A stretch of 64,000 bases of DNA from positions 18,211,426 through 18,275,425 of the forward strand of contig NC_135263.1 of NCBI RefSeq assembly GCF_964204865.1. The letters run 5' to 3'. Below are positions 49,280 to 60,365 of this stretch, in pieces (the first letter of the stretch is position 1; every line of letters starts with the position of its first letter). This DNA is from Styela clava. Taxonomy: Eukaryota; Chordata; Ascidiacea; Stolidobranchia; Styelidae. The position numbers and the translations under genes are program-made. The notes below the pieces were generated by a model. That model was not told where the DNA came from and ran no database searches. It worked only from the letters and a program-made list of their open reading frames with translations.

Positions 49280-50076
49280 AATGTAAAAGAATACTGACTA
49301 TGACAACTTGATGAAAATGATATATGAAGCAAAATAGGTAAGTTTGGCAGTGTAACATATAATGCAGAAAATGAAAAAAATACGGAACACATTATGTGAT
49401 AATATGCATTTATTCACAATTATAATTTAAGCGTTATCGAGACCTTGAATGGATGAAAACAGGTTTTCCCTAACTAACACTATCAGGATGAATTTTCTGG
49501 AAACATGGAAGTAGCATCTGTATTAAATAAAGTGAATGCGATATAGAATTTGTAGTTGTGTGCAAAATTAGAACAATTGACAACGAATAAGGTAGAAAAA
49601 AGTTGTTTTACAGCAGCAGGGTATTATTCTACATCGTCCAACACTTTGCTGATACAAAAGCGAGTGAACAATGATTTTTAGAAAAGATAAGCAGTGGTTT
49701 AAAACATTTGATAAAGAAAAATCGCCTGTATAAAATACTGTTGCGAATTGTACATACAACAATGAAAGTAACAAATGGCACAATGAATAATAATGCTGAA
49801 GGTAAGTTCCCAATATACAGAACAGAAAAATTACAAGATCTGTGCAAGAATATAAAATATCTCATGTTAGCAAATACATGCAGCACCAACAGCTGTTATC
49901 AAAAAAAAGTTATTTTCAGTAATAATATCTCACATGGGAGATATTTTTACGCCTGAGCAGTCTAATTTTATTAGTTTGGAATGATAATTTGTCAGATTTA
50001 TTTTCAATATCTTCTTTAATAAGACCATGTTTCAGGGATGCATTGTAAAGTAATACTATCAAATTTCAGCACAGGG
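49280..50076. other. Between MRPL30 and the WLS 3' region
   Basis: No gene supported; AT-rich. It should contain the MRPL30 promoter and the end of the WLS transcript. Confidence 0.5.
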
Positions 50077-50237
50077 TAAGAAGATTGAAAATAAAGTTTA
50101 GGACTCCAGAAATGTGTCTCTAAGAACATCCATGCCAATAATATTCACATTAGGTCTAAGAAGATTGAAAATAAAGTTTAGGACTCCAGAAATGTGTCTC
50201 TAAGAACATCCATGCCAATAATATTCACATTAGGTCT
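50077..50237. repeat. 80 bp perfect tandem duplication at the WLS stop codon
   Basis: The 80 bp unit beginning TAAGAAGATTGAAAATAAAG and ending TCACATTAGGTCT is present twice in tandem (50077-50156 and 50157-50236) with no difference that I can see. On the minus strand it is the first part of the WLS 3' untranslated region, touching the TGA. Confidence 0.95.
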
Positions 50238-51874
50238 CAGTCCTCAGCACTTTTTTGATGTGTTAATTCCAGTATACGAATCTGATCTGTGATTTGACTT
50301 TGGGCCCCATCTCCTCCCGGAGTCTGGTGCAATTCTATCAGTTCTTGACGACTGTCCATTTCGTCAGTATCATCTACATCAAACTGCTTGTGTGATGGAG
50401 CATACACTGAGAGTACCAGGAAAACATAAATATTCCATAACCCATAAACTCCTGTGAAAAAGGCAGAGTTAACCTCAACACGATGATCTCCAAAATCCAA
50501 CATTCCATCATATTTTTGTGAAAGTATGTAAAACACAATTGTAAGGGCAGCAGTAGATATTGAAAGTATCATAAGGAGTCTAAACCTGAAGACGACTGTC
50601 TTGAAATTGTTCGCTTGTATAGAAGTAATGAATCTCTGCTTGTATGACATTATGCGAAAAACTTTAACAACCATGTAGCACAGCAGTAGAAAATAAATGC
50701 AACCAGCTACACTGGCAACCACAATGAGAATCATTGCAAAGTTGTGGTGCGTCCAAACTGTGGAACAAGGATTCACCAACTGCATCCCACGTTCAGCAAT
50801 ATCAAAAGCTAACAGAGCAAACAGAGAAATAAAAATAGCACTCAAATGAAAACGATATGTTGAAAGCTTGTTGCGTTGTGAAGGATTCACCATATGTTCT
50901 CCCGTAAATATAATCCAAAAACCAAGCAGGATACCATAAAAGAAGCCCTGGCGAATATCTGTGAAGAATAGCATCCAGGGAGCTTCTATAAATATCGAAA
51001 TCAATTCAATAGGTATATTCAAGAATAGGATTGAAATTCCCAAAGAGAATATGGCTTTTTCAATCAGTAGAGGTTTTCTTTCAAGAAGTTTGATTCTTCT
51101 CCAGAACCAGATTACTGGGAATATCATTAAGACCGTCATAACTGACTTGAGACTTGTCCACACCTGAGTAAAGCCACCATTTTGATGTATTGCAATCACA
51201 GACATTTCTTTTGCATTGCCGAACTGATTGTACATACCACCATCTTCAGTAACGTCAACCGGCAAACGAAGGTTGATCAGATAACGTTTATGTGGAATTG
51301 AGCCCAACTGAAACAGGTGCAGCAACTCACAATCATACTCATAATCTTCATGTTCTTCATCAAAATCATGATTGAAATTACATTCAAGTATGCGATCTTC
51401 TTCACATCTTGCCAAGGTTTTCCACGCCAATTTATCTCTTCTAACCGCAGAACTGTCCTCATTACTGTACAATATATGAATATCCAAACGCATCGGTGCA
51501 TGTGAAACATAAGGATTATTAGTTTTATATGTTATTTTCACTTGAAGTAGGGCAAGTAGGTATTGAAACCATGGTGTCATTGTCATAATTCCAAGATTCC
51601 TCGGAATATGTGCTATAAGAACAAGATCGCTAGGATCTAATCCTGTAACTTTGACGCCTTGAAGATCTGTAACTGGGTCACAATTCTGCCTAGTGACAAC
51701 ACCAGACTTGTTTCCTTCGGGTATACAATTTGTCATAATGTGTTCTTGAGCACGAGCTGGAGGAGGAGCAATTAAACCACCAATCAGAAAAAATATGATT
51801 TGCACAACCAGAAGGAACATAAATAACATCACAAGCTTTCGGGTTGAAAGAATTTCAATAACTTTTCCCGCCAT
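50237..51874 (-). CDS. WLS: Wntless (WLS/Evi), single exon, 545 residues
   Basis: A complete one-exon frame with the family's usual length. A first membrane segment (about 14-35, LVMLFMFLLVVQIIFFLIGG) is followed by a lumenal domain (about 40-235) with paired cysteines and the HNFDEEHEDYEY-type acidic stretch. Seven further membrane segments lie between about 243 and 490 (for example SVMTVLMIFPVIWFW and AIFISLFALLAFDIAERG). The last ends in VYAPSHK, conserved in animals, and a polar cytosolic tail follows. WLS binds lipidated Wnt in the ER/Golgi and carries it to the cell surface. The start ATG lies in AATATGGCGG, which also resembles a YY1 site. Vertebrate WLS has about a dozen exons, so the absence of introns is unusual. 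Confidence 0.98.
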   Translation of the reverse strand: MAGKVIEILSTRKLVMLFMFLLVVQIIFFLIGGLIAPPPARAQEHIMTNCIPEGNKSGVVTRQNCDPVTDLQGVKVTGLDPSDLVLIAHIPRNLGIMTMTPWFQYLLALLQVKITYKTNNPYVSHAPMRLDIHILYSNEDSSAVRRDKLAWKTLARCEEDRILECNFNHDFDEEHEDYEYDCELLHLFQLGSIPHKRYLINLRLPVDVTEDGGMYNQFGNAKEMSVIAIHQNGGFTQVWTSLKSVMTVLMIFPVIWFWRRIKLLERKPLLIEKAIFSLGISILFLNIPIELISIFIEAPWMLFFTDIRQGFFYGILLGFWIIFTGEHMVNPSQRNKLSTYRFHLSAIFISLFALLAFDIAERGMQLVNPCSTVWTHHNFAMILIVVASVAGCIYFLLLCYMVVKVFRIMSYKQRFITSIQANNFKTVVFRFRLLMILSISTAALTIVFYILSQKYDGMLDFGDHRVEVNSAFFTGVYGLWNIYVFLVLSVYAPSHKQFDVDDTDEMDSRQELIELHQTPGGDGAQSQITDQIRILELTHQKSAED

Positions 51875-52701
51875 ATTCAGTGTGTCTTTTGGAAACTGGT
51901 TTCAAAACTGGTTTTAAAAATCTTAACTAATTATTTGCTGTGTAATTGAAATTGTTCAAAAACGCAAGGTCAAACAATAAACCTGCAATCTATTTAAGGT
52001 TAAAAATCACTATTGCCAGTACAATGCCAGATTGCTGTATTGTACATAAGTATAAGTTTATTTCGATTCCATAATCAGCATAACAATAAAATGATTGGTA
52101 AAAATGTAAAATAAAAACTGATTACAAAATCAGGAGAGCAAACAAAACCTTAGATAAGGTTCAAAACGTACACAATGTATATAAGATGGAGGGTTTTGCC
52201 AAGAAGAAGCGGTACGTGTTCACTCACCTAAAATAATTGAAATATTTCACGCACGCTCCCACACACACAACCATACAGAAGTTATAAAGTAAGAAGACAA
52301 GATAAATTACATACTGCAGTACTGGTAGTCAAAAAAATAATAATATATAAAAATTACCTGCCACACCATATTAATAAATTCATAATGTTGGCCACTGCCG
52401 AATTGATAGATTTTATAAATGGGAGTGAACAGTAAAGATAAACTTTTCTGAAAAATATATTGCCAAGCTGATCAGAGTCAATTGCCAAAAATTCCCAACC
52501 AAAGTTGTCAGAATTGCAAGTGCAGTTTTAAGTATTCTGTGGCGTCTGCAGCTGCCGCAAAACCATAGCGGTATTTCCATACCGTGGCTGCCATGGGGGG
52601 AGCTGACTTGGATGACCGTATGGTCGTATCGCTCCCTCCAGTCTTTACCATAAACAGTGTTTATTTATTTGTATTTATGCTTTCATATTTATATTTGTTT
52701 T
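51875..52701. other. WLS upstream region
   Basis: No gene. It includes a diverged repeat (about 52124-52520) that matches 56590-57010, with shared GCAAACAAAACCTTA.., GGTTTTGCCAA.., GTGAACAGTA.. and GCCAAGCTGAT..CAATTGCCA blocks in the same order. Confidence 0.55.
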
Positions 52702-52888
52702 GGTTCCATTACATTTGAACCCATGACAATTGCACCTGTATGCTATTGCACCTATGGAATTTTTTTTGTTTCACGGATAGTTAAACCCATACTAACCCTA
52801 ACCCATGGGTTTTAGCACCCGCATATAGATTGAACCCGTGGATATACGCATGGGTTCAAATGTACATGGGTTCAAATGTACGGTCACC
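52702..52888. mobile_element. 187 bp internally deleted foldback MULE, duplication ATTTGTTTT
   Basis: The left end GGTTCCATTACATTTGAACC and right end GGTTCAAATGTACGGTCACC are flanked by a perfect 9 bp duplication ATTTGTTTT (52693-52701 and 52889-52897). It retains the TTTTAGCACCCGCATATAGA landmark but has no array and no transposase. Short copies can therefore move, or could when a transposase was active. Confidence 0.92.
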
Positions 52889-53099
52889 ATTTGTTTTAGT
52901 TGACGAATCAATAAATCTCTCAATCTCTCTCTGCTACGGCCAAACCTATGGCGACCAATGATGGCAACCATTGAGGTTATATACACCTCAATGATGGCGA
53001 CTGACTTTTTAGCTGCCACGAACCAATGACGAGCTGCCATTACCGCGGCAGCAAATTAAAACCAATGGCAGGTAAACTTTTGCTGCCGTAACCACGACA

Positions 53100-53235
53100 G
53101 GCGGACCGTGAAGCCAGGGCTGTCCCATATCCCAGATAGCACAACTACGTTGGGCCAACGTTATAATCCGCCGGCAACCGTTGTACGCGGTTTTACAACC
53201 ATTTACCATGGTAAGGCCATGATTGGCATTCAACG
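53100..53235. repeat. Repeat with CCCAGATAGCACAACTACG
   Basis: CCCAGATAGCACAACTACGT, GGGCCAACG and AACCGTTGTACGCGGTTTTA recur in inverted, multiplied form at 57640-57965. One end of a dispersed element; its full extent is unclear. Confidence 0.6.
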
Positions 53236-53429
53236 AAACACGCTATTACGCGATGAAATGGGCGCGCGATTCGAATATAGCACATGAGGTCGCCATTCAT
53301 TTTGGCGGTACTGTATTTCGTAATCGATATCCTGTTGCGAGGTTTTTGCCGTGGATGGGACAGTGAAATTGAACTTTTAATGCTGTCATAGTATGAATGG
53401 CGAAAGTAGAGATAGTTGTAACGTGTAAG

Positions 53430-53700
53430 TTAATCTCATGGTACCGGTACAGTACCCTAAGTGCGTTGTCAGATCACGGTTCATAAGGGTGATACGGTAC
53501 CGGTACCATACCGGTAAAAGTTACATAGTTATCCCTGGACACCGTAGGTACCGGTAACGACAGAACGAGATGAGGTACCGGTACGGTAGGTACCGTACTT
53601 GGTCTTTTGGCATTTTTTGTTAAACTTTCTGAGGTTGCCATCTCTTATTTACCAGTATTCGTTATCGAGTACCGGTAGTCTACCGGTAGGCTATTGGTCC
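53430..53700. repeat. Cluster of GGTACCGGTAC palindromes
   Basis: Many overlapping self-complementary GGTACC and ACCGGT motifs occur in about 270 bp. Smaller groups lie at 24070-24105, 44245-44270 and 46240-46260. No gene here. Confidence 0.7.
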
Positions 53701-53989
53701 TTCATCCCTAGATATGATTTTTTATATTTACTTTATTTGTCTAAGTGCAAACATTTCCGCAGCCCAATTTAATCCAGTAATCTGAATAGTTGCACATTTG
53801 TGAACCTTCTGTCTGATGATTTCAACAAATCTAAATACAGATCTCAATTGGCTGAAATTTAAAATATGTTTTAACAATTGCCACAATCAAACTGAAACTA
53901 AAATTTGATGTTTTTTGGGTGAAGAATAGCTCAAGGATTATTGTTTTCCCTTTTTGTTTTTATAACACTTTAAATAAAATTTTTTTTTT

Positions 53990-54105
53990 AAAGTATAACT
54001 TTTTACGCCACACATGCGAGATGCGACATGGCCCGCCAGTCTAGGTGCGCAAAATTTTTGCGCGCGGTCCGAGAACTTTGCCCAACCCTGCTCTAGTTCA
54101 TATTT
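53990..54105. repeat. hAT-like terminus fragment
   Basis: ATGGCCCGCCAG, GCGCGCGGTCCGAGAACTTT and GCCCAACCCTGCTCTAG resemble right ends of hAT-type elements. No matching left end was found. Confidence 0.4.
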
Positions 54106-54782
54106 TCAGCTTTGTTGAGAAATAAATTACTGATTTCTGAATAATATCTATTTTGTTTTAAAATTCAATAGAATTATATTGGGTATATATTAATATGATT
54201 TATTTCCAGTATATAGGCCTATGCTATGTAAGCTTACCCAACCAACCTTAATTAAGTGTTATTATATTTTAAAGTGAATTGGAAAGTAGACCGCTAGCAA
54301 AAAAGATTCGGGCGACTGGGCGAAGCCCATCTCTGTACAATGACTGCCAAGTGTGCATGCAACTGTGCAATGCCCAGCGACTCTAAAAGCATGAAGTATT
54401 GTACGACACATCCTTTACAAATATTTGGACATATTTTGTGTAATATCCATTTTTTTCCGTTCATTCTAAATAATTATTACCGATTAGATATTCTGTCAAG
54501 TGTCAATATTACCATTGTAAGTTTAATGATATATACCAATTTTATAATAGGCCCTATGACAATGGACTGGAAAATTCACCTGCTTCAATTCCCTCTTTCA
54601 CGCAATCATACACTGTGTCATTTCAAGCATCTCAATGTTTCAATGCGGACAATGCCCAAAACAGGTGTTTTTGTTTTATAGTTTGATAGTAGCTCCTTGC
54701 ATATCTGTGCCATAAAATATTGCACAATACTGCTAGATATATCGGTTGAATAATTACCTAGTACAACATCATGTGGTTAATA

Positions 54783-55243
54783 CAGTATTTTCCGGCGAAT
54801 AAGTCGCCTTTCTAGACCCAAATTTTTGGCCTGATTTTGGGGGGGGGTCGTCTTATTAGGCGAGTATGATCATTTTCATTTTTTTTGTCGCCTTATTATT
54901 GAATCCGGGAAATAAAATATCTTCGGCGATAGCATCCCCCACGTCCTCATCTGGTTAGTTTAAATAAATCGACATTCTCGTGCTGCGAATCTGGAATTTC
55001 AATGCTGTGATTATCATATATGCATTATCATATATGGATTGAATATTACGCTACAAGAAAAAGTCATTGAAGGCTATTTTAACCAATGCGCAAACGCGGC
55101 GACCGCTCGAAAGGCATTGCATGGTAATTTAAGATTCCCGACGCTGATGCGATTTTACTACCCCGACTTATTAACCGGTTATATGCAAAAACCCATTTTT
55201 CAGGCTTAAAAACAGGCCTCGTCTTATTCGCCGGAAAATACGG
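54783..55243. mobile_element. TA-flanked MITE with CCGGCGAATAAG ends
   Basis: The ends CAGTATTTTCCGGCGAATAA and TTATTCGCCGGAAAATACGG are inverted repeats, with TA on both sides (54781-54782 and 55244-55245). The 461 bp element contains a G run. Its tip resembles that of 23579-24608 (both read about CCGTGTTTTCC..CGAAAATAAGAC). Confidence 0.85.
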
Positions 55244-55569
55244 TAATTAATATTAATGAAAAATTTATATTCTGGTAATTAGTATAGGCCATTCGTTCAC
55301 GTTTATCATCTGAAAGACAATCACGTACTATACATTGGGTAACACTAACTTGATTTTCAGAGATCAAGCCATGCTCCAATCCAGTCCATGGCAAAATTGT
55401 TGGGACAGGCGGTAGAAACTCTTATGCTACAAGCTACGGCATCTGCAACTTTCCACTGATTATAGTGTGGACTCGGACATTTGTCTGATTACATTTTGAT
55501 CCAGAATACATTCAAGGATGAAAAAATGGCTCGTAAGTTAAATATTTTTATAGGCTGATTACGGACACT

Positions 55570-55860
55570 TTATGGCGGTGGTTCCCAAACTTTTTTTTCC
55601 GCGACCCCAATTTTTGTAAAATCACAGACTACAGATACTTGCGACCCTACAACGAGAAAACATTAAAAATCAATTTATTCTATTCTGAATATTCTATTTA
55701 ATCATTCTGATGAAAATCGACTGTAAGTTTGCGGGGCGTTGGTGTAACATGGTTGTACTTAACTGTTTAGTTCAGTGGTTCCCAACCTTTTTACCCCAGC
55801 GGCCAGCGGGCAAGCAAAATTAATTTAAAAGAGTTCGCTGACCGGTAACACATGCCATCG
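55570..55860. repeat. Two hAT-like left-end fragments
   Basis: GGTGGTTCCCAAACTTTTTT at about 55576 and CAGTGGTTCCCAACCTTTTT at about 55773 match the left end of the hAT element at 13011. No right ends were found. Confidence 0.45.
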
Positions 55861-56589
55861 TATGAAGACCACGATGTAAAAATCTCTGAGATTCAGAATA
55901 TTTGTTTAGTTTTAGTACAATGTTAAAATATTGCAGATTACTCCATAATTAATTCGAAAGCTAAACAGAACATGAAAGTAAAATAGGTGAAAATACCTTT
56001 GGTGGGTCTCATCTTATTGAGTGCCTTTTATTTTTTGTCGTTTTGTTTTTCGCTTCGAAATTATGTATGAAATACAATATGCCCCATATTTTCGCTTTGA
56101 AGATTATTTAAATGTCTAAATACGATCCGATTGCAATATTAAAATTGTTCACTTTTATACGAATGCAATGTGGACAAAACACATATGTGTATATTTTAGA
56201 GTAGATACTCGCGATAATTAACATAGAGCTTTTGCAACGGATGGAAACCTTTTCATTAAATGTATTCTCATAATTGTGCTTATTTACTCATTCCAGATAG
56301 GATATTTGTCAAGTCTCGGAGGTTGCTCCAAGAAAGACTGGATTGGAGAATCATGAGCTCAGTTATAACAAATTTACTCGCCCGCTCTTTCAACTGTGCA
56401 GGACGCGGTGGATAAGAAGGAGTGAGTGGGACGCCCTTAGTTTCTGCTATTAAAGGTATGTAATATGTTTATCATATTGTACCACCATCTTTCTCTGCTC
56501 TGCTACCCTCTTCTATTTTATAAGTACAAGATTATTTTGACTCCAAATCAGCTTAAGATAATTCATAAGGGAAATGAACAAAAATTGAT

Positions 56590-57010
56590 TAAATAGAATC
56601 TGACAATCTGGAGTGAAAACAAAACCTTAATTGAGATTAAAGCGTAAAGAATATAAGGTTTTGCCAAAAAGATGCCTATCGTGTTCATGAATTAAATTAA
56701 GTTACACACACACAACAACAACAACAGAGATATAATAAAATAAAAACAGGCGAGAAAATTTAGATAAGTTGGGTAGTAAACAAAATGTACTTGCCAGTTG
56801 CCACACCATTCATTTTTATCATTATGATTGTCAAATTGAATAATGATTTTGTAAACAACTGTGAACAGTAAAGAAATTGAATGTAGATTTTGTATACAAA
56901 AGTGAACAGTATAGAAAAATATTTATTAAGGAGATATCGCCAAGCTGATTATGGTTAGTCAATTGCCAAATTGCCAATCCAATGTTGCCAGAGTTTGGTG
57001 CATAATGGGG
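56590..57010. repeat. Diverged repeat, second copy of 52124-52520
   Basis: Blocks AAAACAAAACCTTAATTG, AAGGTTTTGCCAA, CACACCATTCA, GTGAACAGTA and GCCAAGCTGATTATGG follow in the same order as at 52124-52520. Family unknown. Confidence 0.55.
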
Positions 57011-57069
57011 AACAGTGGTTTTCGAACTTATTTGTATCATCGCTCCCTTACGGTACTTTTTACATTATC

Positions 57070-57088
57070 ATCCCCCCCCCCCCCCCCT
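57070..57088. repeat. Poly(C) tract
   Basis: A run of about 18 C. The exact length may be unreliable. Confidence 0.8.
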
Positions 57089-57644
57089 AGCACAACAGCA
57101 AATGATGAAGTTACAATTAAATTTATTGTAAATCAATTAAACAAATAGACTAATCATGGTGCATGATGTTTCTAATAAGATAGATGAATTTCAACAAGGA
57201 ATATTCCAAGACATTTTAGTCAGATAAAATCTCAAATCATCATTATTCCCTCCAACAAATATTCCCCTCAAAACATTGTCTACGCCCCCCTTGCGGAATC
57301 AAGAATTTCTGTATTTCTTAATTATTATCGTCTTGTCAATGTAAGCTTCACTCACACATTTGCGACTGCAGAATCTTGGCTTAAGATTCCTACTCTGAAA
57401 ATTTGTTGGGATGCAGTCATTCAGACTAGGCTTTGAACTCTGGTGCTGTAATTTGCTAATACTGCAATTTAACACAGAATTTTTATATTTTTCAGCTCTG
57501 GATGATCTGGCAACGAATTCTGATTAATTTTATTACATGTATACATATTTGTAAAATAAAGACATTTTGTTATCTTTTGTATTTTATTATATAAATAATG
57601 TTAGATTAGTGGGAAATTTCTATGTAGTATAGATCCATACCCTG

Positions 57645-57965
57645 TCTGTACAACACATCGCCTAACTTGGCCCGACCATATACTACGATTGTATTACAAC
57701 GTGTCGCCTACGTAGGCCCGGCCATATGTCACAATTGTGTTACAACGTATCGCCCACATTGGACCGGCCATATTTCATGATTGTGTTACAACGTATCGCC
57801 TACGTTGGCCCGACCGTTTGCCACGGTTGCATTACAGCGAAAGGACCGACGTTGGCCCAGCGGCCAAATCTTCGCTGGAACATGGTTGTTCGCCATTATT
57901 GGGCCGGTGGTTCGAACAACGTTCGGCCATGGTTGTTCCGACGTAGTTGTGCTATCTGGGATGGT
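57645..57965. repeat. 46 bp tandem repeat, about four units
   Basis: The unit reads about ACAACGTATCGCCTACGTTG followed by GCCCGGCCATATGTCACAAT and TGTGTT, with units starting near 57650, 57696, 57742 and 57788. It ends in GACGTAGTTGTGCTATCTGG, the inverse of the motif at 53129. Open frames here come from the repeat and are not taken as genes. Confidence 0.75.
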
Positions 57966-58022
57966 GATAAATATTGGGTAAGTTGGAACGTTTTTCTCAT
58001 GGATAAAGCTTTGATACAAACA

Positions 58023-58165
58023 AATAACTAACTAATCCCATACCCGACATGGAATGGTAATGTAACCGGACGAGGGGCCATGGTTCGCCATATGATTAAG
58101 CTGTCTTATCGACTTTCCTCTCCCTCGTGATCAATATGTAAATTCTTATCCTCTTATCCCTTTTT
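58023..58165 (+). mobile_element. SINE 3' part
   Basis: TAATCCCATACCCGACATGG, GGTTCGCCATATGATTAAGC and CTTTCCTCTCCCTCGTGATC match the body and tail of the tRNA-derived SINE. The head is absent. Confidence 0.8.
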
Positions 58166-58402
58166 TTAAGACAGAGAAAATCCACGCTTTCATATTGGGT
58201 TTTTCCCATTCGCCATCTATGTTTCATAGTCGATACATCATCCTCTTATGAAAATGATGTACAAATAACATACTTTCAATAATTTTCAGAGTATGGTATT
58301 GCATATAAACTTACATCATGATTGACCCATATAAAAGATCATCCATGTGCTCATATAACAATAATTCATTTCTTTCGGTTGCTTTTAGTAAATTTAAAAT
58401 CC

Positions 58403-59192
58403 CTAACAGGCTACACTTGAAAATTGAACGCATACTCCTTTAATTTTATCTATCATCATATTCCAAATTGTTGATTTTACGCATATTATTGTGATTAATT
58501 TTGATTTGCATCCCGAATCGTTTGCTATAATGGTATTTTGATTAATATCTATGCAACACCATTGCCAAAAATCAATAGACCAGTCACATTCTAAAAATAA
58601 TGACACACAGTTTCTTCAACATTATTTTCGCATAAGACACACATTCCTGGTTCATCAATGAACCAGTGTTTTATTTTGTCTCCAGTGGGCAACCCATTAT
58701 GAATTAACTTCCAACATAACTCTTTATATTTGTTTCCAATATTTGTTTTCCATATTTTATTCCAATTAATCGCCTTAGTTTTAGATGAAATTTATTAAAG
58801 ATGTATTCCTTATGGTTTTTCAAAAATGTATCATTTTTCTTACTTTGTAAAATCCTGTAAATTTGATTAGTGGTTAAGTCTTTCGACCCATTGTACCTAT
58901 CAATTAATATTCTTGTTTGACCAAATTCCCTATTCCTTGATAAAATCTCTCTCCATTCTGTTGGAAGTGCTTCCCATATTTGCCGTAATTCATTTTCGCA
59001 CTTATTTATCAAGCAGTTTTTTCTTGAAGTACTTATTGCAGAGATTTCTAGTTGGGGGTACACTCTTTTGGAAATATCATATATTGTTTTGCCAAAGATA
59101 TCACTAACAGTAATTATTTTTGCCTGAATCCAATTTGATTTAGCAGTTATTTCAATGTTATTTCTATCTAATATTAGAGGATATTGTGCCAA
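58403..59192 (-). pseudogene. LINE reverse-transcriptase C-terminus with zf-RVT finger
   Basis: Minus-strand frame 59192-58704 (with further upstream homology unclear) reads ELRQIWEALPTEWREIL and later ..KELCWKLIHNGLPTGDKIKHW, then CVLCENNVEETVCHYF. This is the C-terminal zinc-binding segment that follows the reverse transcriptase in L1/Tx1-like retrotransposons. Near 58605 a one-base change moves the frame, and FLECDWSIDFW continues in the frame 58606-58403. The polymerase catalytic domain is absent, so this is a 5'-truncated dead copy. Confidence 0.75.
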
Positions 59193-59283
59193 ATTACTTC
59201 CTGTGATATTTCTGCTATATTTTGTGTTCCTCCTATTCTTATGTTCAAAACTAATTCTTATACAAGCAGTGTGGTCGCGGTGT

Positions 59284-59776
59284 ATGGATCTTTCTCCGAC
59301 CTTTGACCCCCTTTACCATTGCAAATTTTCGGGGCTCATTTTAAAAAGAGGTTTCGCGAGTTGGTGCCTGTAAAATGGAATATTTCGTATTTGTTTCAAA
59401 CCATCATTATGATTCATTGCATACAACAATCTGTTTTTTAAAAGTACGGTAAAGAATTTTTGCCTAGTCTATCACAGCTATTTCTGCACTAATTTTTTAT
59501 TACTGCAATTACATGAAAACTCCTAAGAAGACAGATTGATCATTGAATTACCTGATTTATATTTAAATTTCCGAAACACAACTGAAAACTAACGAATAGA
59601 GTTCAAAAACGCGAAAACGAGGTAATGTTTACGACCACGCCTGAAAATCTGTCTGAGTGGGAAAAGTGTCTGAGCGGATGCGAAAAAGGAACATTGTTAC
59701 GCCGCATTTTGCATCTTGCTGATTGGTCAATGTCACGAAGTAAACAAGGAAGTCGATGCTTGGGGGAAAGGTCCAT
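59284..59776. mobile_element. Roughly 500 bp MITE with TGGACCTTTCCCC ends, copy 3 (inverted)
   Basis: Starts TGGATCTTTCTCCGACC and ends GGGGGAAAGGTCCA. Its right half (GATTGGTCAATGTCACGAAG, AAACAAGGAAGTCGATGCTT) is the inverse of the left half of copies 1 and 2. Confidence 0.82.
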
Positions 59777-60234
59777 TACAACTGAAAGATATCTATCTTT
59801 CTGAAATTGCCAAATTTAGGTATCGCTTCGAAAATCATATGCTTCTCCCATCTCTTTTACTGAAGTTTCAACCATCCATAGCCATGCCACAAGGAGTGTT
59901 ACAGTAAAGACTTATTTCATCCCTCGATGCTCATTTTTATTAACAATAAATCAGAGGACATTCTAATTTGGGAAAAATTCCGTCTAATATTAAAGAAAAC
60001 TCATTTGCAACATTCAGTGAGAGAATAAAAATTCATCTACTTGATGGCTATGGATAAATGAGAAAAAGACTAGGTTTATTTCCTTACGTATTCAAGTTAT
60101 ATTATAATTGTATTGCTGCTATGCCCATTTATAACATATGCTATATACTCTATAATAATAATTTCCCATTATTTTGTCACTAGTGCCCAATCAAAAATGT
60201 ATTTGTTTTTGGTGTTCATCTTATTGAACACGTC

Positions 60235-60365
60235 AGTGTACATAATGATCGTTTCAATATTATGTTGTTGTTCTTGTTAGTATTCTTCTCTTTCGTCATG
60301 ATGAAATCGCATTTCTTTTTGAATACTGTACCAATCGCTTTGAAATTTTCAGAAAATATTAAAAA
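60235..60365. repeat. Fragment of the 23579 transposon family
   Basis: GATCGTTTCAATATTATGTTG and ACTGTACCAATCGCTTTGAAATTTTC resemble the arms of 23579-24608. The ends are missing. Confidence 0.55.

Larger units (their letters stand above)
55360..57560 (+). other. Possible small spliced transcript
   Basis: Splice-like signals are arranged as a short gene: an exon-like block from about 55362 to the donor GCTC|GTAAGT near 55530, a block from TTCCAG|ATAGG near 56300 to AAAG|GTATGT near 56456, and a last block from TTTTTCAG near 57496 to a TAA near 57526. An AATAAA poly(A) signal lies close to 57555. The frame MAHRIFVKSRRLLQERLD... is interrupted by an in-frame TAA in the middle block, then continues to ALDDLATNSD. 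It may be a pseudogene or a noncoding RNA. No family recognised. Confidence 0.3.

Noticed and set aside
57726-58031. Overlapping frames on both strands (about 101 and 77 codons)
   Set aside because: Produced by the 46 bp tandem repeat; no independent protein evidence.
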